Part shown: in pieces, positions 7,392-13,547 of the stretch | Layout: every line of letters starts with the position of its first letter | How positions within the stretch are numbered: the first letter of the stretch is position 1 | From: Nostoc sp. LEGE 12450 | GTDB lineage: Bacteria; Cyanobacteriota; Cyanobacteriia; Cyanobacteriales; Nostocaceae | Direction: 5' to 3' | DNA length: 33,199 nucleotides | Assembly: GCF_015206895.1 (NCBI RefSeq) | Contig: NZ_JADEXU010000084.1 | Location: forward strand, 1-33,199 | Translations under genes and position numbers: made by a program | Notes under the pieces: generated by a model | What the model was told of the DNA's origin: nothing | What the model saw: the letters and a program-made list of their open reading frames with translations, nothing else | The model's database searches: none

Positions 7392-8834
7392 ATGGGTGAT
7401 ATAAACTGGACTCGACGAGATTTTATTAAAGGAATAGGAGCAACCACAACCGGGATAGCGCTATCCTCCTGTGGAATTTCAGGAGATAGATCCGCCAAAG
7501 GGTTAACAGAAGAAGCCTTGGCTGTACAACCAGTAGTTAGATCGCAAGACCTAGAAAAATCCGATCTCACCATTGGTTACGTTCCCGTTAACGATTGTGC
7601 GCCATTTGCGATCGCCTGGAAAAAAGGCTTCTTCCACAAATATGGTTTGAACGTCACACTTAACCGCGAGGCTAGCTGGGCCACCTCCCGCGACGGTTTA
7701 ATTTTTGGTCGCCTAGATGCTTCACCCGTAGTATCTGGTGCCGTCACCAACGCCAGAATTGGTGCAGAAGGCGCACGTCACGCCCCCTTGTGTGCAGCCA
7801 TGACCATTCACCGCCACGGTAACGCCATGACGATGAACAAAGCCATGTGGGATTTTGGGCTGCGTCCGTGGTACGAGTATCAAGAAAAATATGGCGATGG
7901 TGCTTTAGAAGCCTTTGGGCGCGATTTCCGAGGCTACTTTGACAAGCAAGCGCCAGAAAACAGAGTTTGGGCAGTAGTATTAAGTTCGTCCATTTACGAA
8001 TACTTTATCCGTTACTTATCCGCCGCCGCAGGGGTTGATCCGCTTAAAGAGTTTCGCGTCATCATCGTACCACCCCCCCAAATGGTGACAAATGTGCGGA
8101 TTGGTGCAATGCAAGCTTACATGGTTGCAGAACCCTGGAATACAAGGGCAATAACAGGTAACGAAAACATCGGTTTTACCTTTGCACAAGGCAAAGAAGT
8201 CTGGTTGGGACACCCAGATCGTTTATTGGGAGTAATGGAATCTTTCATCGATAAATATCCCAAAACCTATCGTTCTCTAGTCAAGGCGATGATTGAAGCT
8301 TGCCAATATTGCAGCAAAGCAGAAAACCGCCAAGAAGTAGCTGAACTGCTAACAGAACGTTCCTTTACAGGTGCTAGACCCAAAAAGAAAGATGCCCCAA
8401 TTGCGAAGTTTACCAGTCCGGGAATTCTCGGCAACTACAACTATGGCGGTTTTGACGGCAAAGACCGCACCATTCAAGCTGCTGATACTACGATTTTCTT
8501 CGATATTCCTGACAACCTTCCCAAACAACCAGAAGAACACTCAACATTCTTATGGCGATCGCGAAGTCTCTGGTTAATGACACAAGCAGCGCGGTGGGGA
8601 CAAATTAAGGAATTTCCCAAAAATGCCGACAAACTAGCCCAACAAGGCTGGAGAACAGATTTATATCGGGAGATAGCATCTGAAATGGGCATTCAGTGCC
8701 CCAAGGATGATTACAAGGTCGAACCACCAGAAGTATTTATAGATAAGAAAGGCTTCGACCCCAGCGATCCTGTGGGCTATCTGAATAGTTTTGCCATCAG
8801 GGCTAACGCTCCCACTAACTTTTTCATGTCTTAA
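7392..8834 (+). CDS. ABC transporter substrate-binding protein, NrtA/CmpA family, Tat signal
   Basis: A 480-residue periplasmic binding protein. The N-terminus carries a twin-arginine signal (TRRDFIKGIGATTTGIALSSCG), in which the LSSC could also be a lipobox, so it may be a Tat-exported lipoprotein. The mature part starts with DLTIGYVPVNDCAPFAIAW, typical of NrtA/CmpA/SsuA binding proteins, and ends with the NrtA/CmpA-like FIDKKGFDPSDPVGYLNSFA. Its length is close to the 440-480 residues of NrtA and CmpA, which bind nitrate and bicarbonate, rather than the shorter sulfonate binders. The ligand is not proven; nitrate, nitrite, bicarbonate, cyanate or an organic anion are all possible. GGAG precedes the ATG. 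It lies between permease and ATPase in a single operon. Confidence 0.88.
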   Translation: MGDINWTRRDFIKGIGATTTGIALSSCGISGDRSAKGLTEEALAVQPVVRSQDLEKSDLTIGYVPVNDCAPFAIAWKKGFFHKYGLNVTLNREASWATSRDGLIFGRLDASPVVSGAVTNARIGAEGARHAPLCAAMTIHRHGNAMTMNKAMWDFGLRPWYEYQEKYGDGALEAFGRDFRGYFDKQAPENRVWAVVLSSSIYEYFIRYLSAAAGVDPLKEFRVIIVPPPQMVTNVRIGAMQAYMVAEPWNTRAITGNENIGFTFAQGKEVWLGHPDRLLGVMESFIDKYPKTYRSLVKAMIEACQYCSKAENRQEVAELLTERSFTGARPKKKDAPIAKFTSPGILGNYNYGGFDGKDRTIQAADTTIFFDIPDNLPKQPEEHSTFLWRSRSLWLMTQAARWGQIKEFPKNADKLAQQGWRTDLYREIASEMGIQCPKDDYKVEPPEVFIDKKGFDPSDPVGYLNSFAIRANAPTNFFMS

Positions 8835-8931
8835 ATCCCAAGTTTAAATATTGACCCTAGCAATTTTAGATTTTCGGTACAAGTCGCAGTTAATCCAAAA
8901 TTGATTGACTAAATTATTTCGGGAGCCTTTG

Positions 8932-9771
8932 ATGATGGAATATACCTCATTACCTATTAATACCCAGACAGGAGTTCTGCCCCGTACTGGATTTTTAGAA
9001 ATTGAAAATTTAGTCAAGTCTTATCCGACACCTGATAAAGATAACTTTGTCGTTTTAGATGGAGTTAATCTAACGATTGGTGAAGATGAATATATTTCTG
9101 TAATTGGTCACTCTGGTTGTGGGAAATCAACCCTATTAAAGATAGTAGCTGGTTTAGAAAAAGCAACTTCCGGCTCAGTTCGGCTTGATGGAAAAGAAAT
9201 CCGTCAGCCAGGAGCAGAAAGGATGATGGTATTTCAAAACTATTCATTGTTACCTTGGTTAACCGTGCGAGAGAATATCCGGTTAGGCGTGGATGAAGTG
9301 CTAAAAAATGCTAATCGGGCTGAAAAAATTAGCATTGTAAATGAACACTTGGCAATGGTAAACTTGACGGCGGCGGCTGACAAATATCCTGATGAAATCT
9401 CTGGAGGTATGAAACAACGAGTAGGTATTGCCAGAGCTTTAGCAATTCGTCCTAAAATGTTACTGATGGATGAACCTTTTGGGGCGCTAGATGCGCTAAC
9501 TCGTGGTAAATTGCAACGGCAAGTATTGGATATTTGGGAAAATAATCGTCAAGCAGTGATGATGATTACTCACGATGTAGACGAAGCAATTTATATGTCC
9601 GATCGCATCGTCTTGATGACCAATGGCCCATCTGCTACTATAGGGGAGATTTTAGAAGTTCCTTTTGAGCATCCACGCGATCGCGCAGCCATGCGAAACT
9701 CAAAAGAATATTTTGAACTCCGCAACCACGCTCTGAATTTCCTCGATCGATATTTTGCACAAGACGAGTAA
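8932..9771 (+). CDS. ABC transporter ATPase, NrtD/SsuB family
   Basis: A 279-residue ATPase powering the transporter. Motifs in order are Walker A GHSGCGKST, Q-loop FQNYSLLPW, signature ISGGMKQR, Walker B LLMDEPFGALD and H-loop THDVDEA; the C-terminal PRDRAAM segment is typical of the NrtD/TauB/SsuB group. It lacks the extra NrtA-like regulatory domain found on NrtC. The ATG at 8932 (followed directly by a second ATG) has GGGAG at 8921-8925; an upstream TTG at 8905 is less likely. It ends only 21 bp before the second c-di-AMP riboswitch, so read-through transcripts would pass directly into that aptamer. Confidence 0.9.
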   Translation: MMEYTSLPINTQTGVLPRTGFLEIENLVKSYPTPDKDNFVVLDGVNLTIGEDEYISVIGHSGCGKSTLLKIVAGLEKATSGSVRLDGKEIRQPGAERMMVFQNYSLLPWLTVRENIRLGVDEVLKNANRAEKISIVNEHLAMVNLTAAADKYPDEISGGMKQRVGIARALAIRPKMLLMDEPFGALDALTRGKLQRQVLDIWENNRQAVMMITHDVDEAIYMSDRIVLMTNGPSATIGEILEVPFEHPRDRAAMRNSKEYFELRNHALNFLDRYFAQDE

Positions 9772-9792
9772 ATTAGATTATCATTTTTTTTA

Positions 9793-9926
9793 GTGGGTAG
9801 CCTAATTCAAATTCATGAAAGCTGGATTTGGAACGGAGGAACCAATGTTTGGGGCTAATCTTATGAGAGACACCTTCCAGTCTTAGCCCGTCAGCTAACT
9901 CCGTAGGCAATGGAAGGAACCCCCAA
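9793..9926 (+). promoter_or_regulatory. Second c-di-AMP riboswitch (ydaO/yuaA type)
   Basis: This is a compact, near-canonical aptamer: GCCTAATTCA at 9800, AACGGAGGAACC (9832-9843), TTTGGGGCTAATCTTATG, CACCTTCCAG, TTAGCCCGTCAGCTAACTCC (from 9893), GTAGGC and TGGAAGG, which pairs with CCTTCCA. All blocks align with the first aptamer at 6131, minus its insert. A possible closing helix pairs GTGGGT (9793-9798) with ACCCCC (9919-9924), which are the same bases used by the following hairpin. It lies 21 bp after the ABC ATPase stop and about 220 bp before the universal-stress-like gene it presumably controls. Confidence 0.9.
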
Positions 9927-9962
9927 GACTTTGGCTGTAATACAGTTATTATTGGGGTTTCC
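9916..9962 (+). terminator. Terminator-like hairpin forming the riboswitch expression platform
   Basis: GGAACCCCCAA (9916-9926) and TTGGGGTTTCC (9952-9962) form an 11-bp stem with one mismatch, around a 25-nt loop that itself contains CTGTAATACAG. The left arm overlaps the 3' edge of the aptamer, as expected of a riboswitch expression platform. There is no clean U-tract afterwards, so termination efficiency is uncertain. Confidence 0.5.
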
Positions 9963-10022
9963 TGGACTGATTTAAGATTTGCAATTTTGGTTATCGTTAC
10001 TCAATCTAAAATCCAAAATTGT

Positions 10023-10080
10023 TCGACTGAGTGTAGCCGTACCCCTCCGGGGAAGCTACGCGTAGCGTTCCGCAGGAAAG
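10023..10080. repeat. Dispersed palindromic repeat
   Basis: A Nostoc-type intergenic repeat with nested palindromes: CCCCTCCGGGG (10042-10052) and the perfect 12-bp GCTACGCGTAGC (10055-10066). It is flanked by short TCTAAAAT-type repeats (near 10003-10015 and 10082-10098). It lies in the leader between the second riboswitch and the universal-stress-like gene. Confidence 0.6.
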
Positions 10081-10146
10081 TCCAAAATCTAAAATTTGTC
10101 CCCCTGCTTCTCATTACTAATTCATTTCATTGGGAGAAGTAAAGCT

Positions 10147-10779
10147 GTGCAAATCAAGCCAATGTTAGCACGTCTGCAAAGTGCCACAGGTCGAGATGAC
10201 TTAATTGAACAAATGGTACTAGTGCCAGAACCAAAAAAACACTTTTCTAAAGAAGCTCAAAAAGCAAAAGCAGTTAATTTAATTGTTGCTTATGACGCAT
10301 CTCCTAACAGTCATACGGCACTAGATATTGCCTTCTGGATTGCCCATCAAACGCGTTTAGCTACTAATGCAGAAGTTACTGTTCAAGCTGTTTATGTCAT
10401 AGAAGATAATCAAAGCAGTCAATATCCAAATATCTTGAGCTTTCCACAACAGACTTCATTAGAATGTCAAATCAGTGAAGTATCAAAGTCTGTGACACAG
10501 GTATTAACTCAACCCAAATTGCAGACAGTGGTAACTCCCCTACAACAAGCAGATATAATTCTCTGGCAAGCCCGAAGTCTAGCTGAAGAATGGCAAGGTT
10601 CCTTCAAATCTCATTTGCGGTTTGGCAGTATTTCCACAGAACTTCGCAAAGTTGTTGAATCAGAAGCCGCCGATATTCTATTTCTCGGTTGCCAATCTGT
10701 TAATCATCCGATGATTGAAGCATTGGGTTATAATTTTCCCTGCGCCGTTTTGGGTATTCCCAGTTGTATTGATGAATAA
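10147..10779 (+). CDS. Universal stress protein-like protein under a c-di-AMP riboswitch
   Basis: A 210-residue UspA-like protein. NLIVAYDASPNSHTALDIAF matches the first strand and loop of the USP fold. VVESEAADILFLGCQSVNHP matches the region before the usual nucleotide loop, but the classical G-2x-G-9x-G(S/T) ATP motif is not intact (GCQSVNHPMIEALGYNFPCA), so nucleotide binding is uncertain. The GTG at 10147 has GGGAGAAG at 10131-10138; an ATG at 10162 is the alternative. The reading frame can be extended upstream to 10096, but that part lies inside repeat-rich leader and has no Shine-Dalgarno. It is preceded by the second c-di-AMP aptamer and followed by an intrinsic terminator before the permease gene. 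Adaptor-like USP proteins are often paired with ion transporters. Confidence 0.78.
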   Translation: MQIKPMLARLQSATGRDDLIEQMVLVPEPKKHFSKEAQKAKAVNLIVAYDASPNSHTALDIAFWIAHQTRLATNAEVTVQAVYVIEDNQSSQYPNILSFPQQTSLECQISEVSKSVTQVLTQPKLQTVVTPLQQADIILWQARSLAEEWQGSFKSHLRFGSISTELRKVVESEAADILFLGCQSVNHPMIEALGYNFPCAVLGIPSCIDE

Positions 10780-10827
10780 TCGCTGTTTAAAATTTCAGTA
10801 ATTTTTATCCAATTGTAATCATAGATA

Positions 10828-10854
10828 AGTCACCTAAAACTAGGTGGCTTTTTT
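10828..10854 (+). terminator. Intrinsic terminator between the USP-like gene and the permease
   Basis: AGTCACCTA (10828-10836) pairs with TAGGTGGCT (10841-10849; one G-T wobble) and is followed by a run of T to 10854. It stands 38 bp before the permease start, so the permease is either expressed by partial read-through or has a promoter overlapping this hairpin (a TACTAT hexamer lies at 10858-10863). Confidence 0.85.
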
Positions 10855-10891
10855 CGCTACTATGCAACCAATAAAACTTCAGGAGTAAGAT

Positions 10892-12229
10892 GTGGACAAC
10901 TGGCAAGCAATCCTTAGTGTAATTACATTTATAAGCGTCATTATTTTAGTGATGACGGAATGGGTACATCTCACCATCGCGGCATTATTGGGAGCATTAT
11001 TATTAGTTTTTACCAACGTCATGACTTTAGAAGAAGCTGTTGGTTATATCGGCAACAGTCATGGAACACTAGGTTTATTCTTTGGAGTTATGGTGCTAGT
11101 ACGAGCTTTTGAACCTACCAAGATATTTGATTATTTAGCAACTCAAATAGTACTCTTGGCTAAGGGACAAGGCAAGCGTCTATTACTCGGTATTGTGGCT
11201 ATTGTGACACCCATCTGTGCAGTTTTACCAAATGCCACAACAGTAATGTTGTTAGCGCCTTTAATTCCACCAATGGCGAAGGAAGTCGGGATAAATTTTG
11301 TTCCCTTGTTAATTTTAATGGTATTTGTTGCTAATAGTGCCGGACTCCTAACTTTAGTTGGAGATCCAGCTACCTTTATTGTTGGTGATGCTGTGAATAT
11401 CAGCTTTACAGATTATTTGTTTAAATTGAGTTTAGGAGGGGTAATTGCCGTTGCTATCGTAATTGCAACACTACCATTTTTATTTCGTAAAATTTGGAAT
11501 ACCCAGTTAGATAATTTAGAAGAACTGCCACATCCAGAAATCAATCATCCACGAGCTTTAAGCTTTGGTGCAGTTATAGTATTTTTTGTTCTGCTATTTT
11601 TTGTCGTTGGAGAAACTCTACCAGTTCCGGTTTCGCCTGCTGCCGCAGCTTTGTTAGGAGCAGCTTTAGCTTTGCTGTTATCTCACCATAGCAAAATCGA
11701 TTCAGTTAACAATATTTTGCGGGATGTAGACTGGAGTACATTAATATTTTTTATGAGTATTTTTGTGTTAATTGGAGGGCTAGAGAAAACAGGCGTAATT
11801 AATGGTTTATCAGGAATATTGGCAGCAATATTAGGAAAAAATATTATGCTGGGTTCTCTAGTTTTATTATTTTTTGTAGGTATATTATCCAGCGTAGTCC
11901 CCAATATTCCGTTAGTGGTGGGGATGGTTCCCTTACTCAAACAATACATTGTGACTGTGGGATTAGCGCCCGCAGAAGTTCTAGCACAAGATTTTCAAGG
12001 ACAGTTTCCCCCAGAAGTATTACCGCTTTTTTATGCCATGATGTTTGGTGCAACTTTGGGAGGTAATGGCACATTAGTAGGGGCATCATCTAATATCGTC
12101 GCTGCCGGTATTTCTGAGCAGCATGGACGACGCATCTCGTTTAAAACTTTCCTTCACTACGGCATTCCAGTGATGCTGTTGCAACTGGTAGCTTCGGCTT
12201 TGTATGTGTTGTTTCGATTTCTGCTTTAG
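10892..12229 (+). CDS. SLC13 / ArsB-NhaD superfamily ion permease
   Basis: A 445-residue ion-transporter-superfamily permease with about 11 membrane helices. Two inverted halves carry the family signatures: VLPNATTVMLLAPLIPPMA near residues 112-130 in the first half, and GATLGGNGTLVGASSNIVAA near residues 391-410 in the second. Members exchange Na+/H+ (NhaD), pump arsenite (ArsB) or take up dicarboxylates; without ars genes nearby a cation antiporter or anion carrier is more likely, but the substrate is undetermined. The start is a GTG with AGGAG at 10881-10885; the overlapping ATG at 10890 is out of frame. The c-di-AMP context suggests ion homeostasis. Confidence 0.85.
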   Translation: MDNWQAILSVITFISVIILVMTEWVHLTIAALLGALLLVFTNVMTLEEAVGYIGNSHGTLGLFFGVMVLVRAFEPTKIFDYLATQIVLLAKGQGKRLLLGIVAIVTPICAVLPNATTVMLLAPLIPPMAKEVGINFVPLLILMVFVANSAGLLTLVGDPATFIVGDAVNISFTDYLFKLSLGGVIAVAIVIATLPFLFRKIWNTQLDNLEELPHPEINHPRALSFGAVIVFFVLLFFVVGETLPVPVSPAAAALLGAALALLLSHHSKIDSVNNILRDVDWSTLIFFMSIFVLIGGLEKTGVINGLSGILAAILGKNIMLGSLVLLFFVGILSSVVPNIPLVVGMVPLLKQYIVTVGLAPAEVLAQDFQGQFPPEVLPLFYAMMFGATLGGNGTLVGASSNIVAAGISEQHGRRISFKTFLHYGIPVMLLQLVASALYVLFRFLL

Positions 12230-12248
12230 ATAAAGGTAGGGGCAATTT

Positions 12249-12382
12249 CAATACGGTTCGGTTAAGGCAAGAGACGCGATAAATCGCCGTCTCTACAAAG
12301 GACTGATTCTTGTAAAGACGGAGATTTATCGCGTCTTTGCGATTAGTGGCGTGTCATCAAAAAACTTATCCGAACCATATTG
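12249..12382. mobile_element. 134-bp MITE with 18-bp terminal inverted repeats and 10-bp target duplication
   Basis: The ends CAATACGGTTCGGTTAAG (12249-12266) and CTTATCCGAACCATATTG (12365-12382) are inverted repeats matching at 16 of 18 positions. Inside, 12270-12296 and 12312-12338 form a 27-bp inverted repeat (about 24 matches) containing GACGCGATAAATC. The element is bracketed by perfect copies of GGGGCAATTT at 12239-12248 and 12383-12392, as expected of a target-site duplication. It has no coding capacity, so it would need a transposase from elsewhere in the genome. Confidence 0.8.
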
Positions 12383-12405
12383 GGGGCAATTTTATGAATT
12401 GCCCC
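12383..12405. terminator. Hairpin terminator between permease and hli genes
   Basis: GGGGCAATT (12383-12391) and AATTGCCCC (12397-12405) form a perfect 9-bp stem with a 5-nt loop between two convergent genes. Its left arm is the same sequence duplicated on the far side of the MITE. Confidence 0.65.
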
Positions 12406-12461
12406 TACTGAAAACTAGGGTTTAGATTATTATTTGCGGAAGCCTTATATAGCTGTGGCTA

Positions 12462-12665
12462 CTAATAGCCAATTATGTGCAATACATCCCGTAAGACACT
12501 ATAACCAGCTAAATCCCAAAGCAAATAGGCGAGAAAACCAATTGCTGCCAAACGACCGTTCCAGATTTCGGCTTGGGGAGTCCAACCAAACAAAAAAGCA
12601 TTGCGGTCTACACCATTGTAGGCTTTAGCAACAGGTGGTAAATCAGTAGAAGATCGAGTTTCCAT
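12462..12665 (-). CDS. hli: High light-inducible protein (one-helix CAB/ELIP/HLIP)
   Basis: A 67-residue protein of the light-harvesting-like superfamily. Hli proteins sit in the thylakoid membrane, bind chlorophyll and carotenoid, and protect photosystem II and chlorophyll biosynthesis under high light. The chlorophyll-binding helix motif AEIWNGRLAAIGFLAYL (ExxNGRxAxxGF) is perfect. The end is YSVLRDVLHIIGY. A GGAG lies upstream of the ATG. It is almost identical to the next gene, so the two are a recent tandem duplication. Confidence 0.95.
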   Translation of the reverse strand: METRSSTDLPPVAKAYNGVDRNAFLFGWTPQAEIWNGRLAAIGFLAYLLWDLAGYSVLRDVLHIIGY

Positions 12666-12707
12666 TTTTTTTCTCCAATATCCAGTAAGTTTTCAAAGGT
12701 TCAATCT

Positions 12708-12920
12708 TTAGTAGCCAACTAAGTGCAGTACGTCGCGTAAAACGCTATAACCGGCTAAATCCCAAAGCAAATAGGCGAGAAAACCAATTGCTGCCAAACG
12801 ACCATTCCAAATTTCGGCTTGAGGAGTCCAGCCAAACAGAAAAGCGTTGCGATCTACACCGTTGTATTCTGGTGCAACAGGTGGTAAATCAGTAGAAGAC
12901 CGAGTTTCTTGAGTTGCCAT
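12708..12920 (-). CDS. hli: High light-inducible protein, tandem copy
   Basis: A 70-residue paralogue starting MATQETRSSTDLPPV, with the same chlorophyll-binding motif AEIWNGRLAAIGF and ending LRDVLHLVGY. The ATG at 12920 has GGAGAAAC upstream; an in-frame TTG at 12932 would add four residues without a ribosome site and is rejected. It differs from the neighbour mainly in the N-terminal tail and the last residues. It is probably co-transcribed with the copy at 12462, which starts 42 bp downstream. Confidence 0.93.
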   Translation of the reverse strand: MATQETRSSTDLPPVAPEYNGVDRNAFLFGWTPQAEIWNGRLAAIGFLAYLLWDLAGYSVLRDVLHLVGY

Positions 12921-12961
12921 TTGTTTCTCCAAAATTTCTTAGCTTTTTAGATGTTTAATTT

Positions 12962-13073
12962 CTAGCAGCCAATTAGATGTAAAACATCACGCTGGACACT
13001 ATAACTGACTAAATTCCAAAGCAAATTATTCTTTTGCAACTATTGGCAAATCTCTGGAATAATGAGTTGCCAT
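12962..13073 (-). pseudogene. Remnant of a third hli copy with its central helix deleted
   Basis: Reading the minus strand from an ATG at 13073 gives MATHYSRDLPIVAKE and then a stop at 13026-13028, matching the MATQETRSSTDLPPVAPEY start of the neighbouring hli gene. Shifted by one base, 13027-12962 reads LLWNLVSYSVQRDVLHLIGC then stop, matching the hli C-terminus LLWDLAGYSVLRDVLHLVGY. The roughly 30 codons between them, including the whole chlorophyll-binding motif, are missing. It is therefore a third tandem copy inactivated by an internal deletion plus frameshift. Confidence 0.85.
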
Positions 13074-13547
13074 CTTGTTGTCGTCAACAATTCATTTGTT
13101 AACTTTAATGTAGCTATTTATAACTAGATTGCTTTCTGCCTGTAGGCACAAACTACAGGCACTTCTTCTGGACGATACTCAACAACATATTAGTGCAGAC
13201 AAATCCACCCTGAGAGGGTGATAAAAAAATAATTATAAATAAATGTAAAGTTCTAGTAATTAAACTATAGCTTGGGCAAAATCAATCATTTTGATTAAGC
13301 AGTTAAAATTAAGAGTGTGGCAGCCAATAATTAACCAAATTTTTAACTACTTTTACCGTTAGATAATAAAATTTATATCTTTTGCTGTATATAGTTTTCA
13401 GCCTTTGGAGAGATGCTTTCAACAGCTAAATTCTACGATTCTGAACTAAACAGTTAGGTATTGCCATAGGTACAGACAAAAATACTAAGAGTTGCTTCTC
13501 AAGAAAATCTTAATTCCCCAAATTTAAACTTAGTAGAAGGAAATACA
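13074..13547. other. Intergenic region, 474 bp
   Basis: No gene is supported. It contains two small hairpins: GCCTGTAGGCAC...CTACAGGC near 13138-13160, and CACCCTGAGAGGGTG near 13207-13221, which is followed by an A-run rather than T, so it is not a plus-strand terminator. It presumably holds the promoter of the large membrane-protein gene, whose start has AGAAGGA just upstream. Confidence 0.45.

Noticed and set aside
6454..9771. Naming the ABC operon as the nitrate transporter nrt or bicarbonate transporter cmp
   Set aside because: Family membership is clear, but gene order, lack of an NrtC-type ATPase and the c-di-AMP leader differ from the classic operons, and ligand residues cannot be verified by eye.
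10096..10146. Upstream extension of the universal-stress-like gene
   Set aside because: It runs through repeat-rich leader without a ribosome site; the GTG at 10147 has GGGAGAAG at suitable spacing.
12434..12628. Plus-strand frame opposite the first hli gene
   Set aside because: It is the antisense shadow of a clear Hli gene with a perfect chlorophyll-binding motif.
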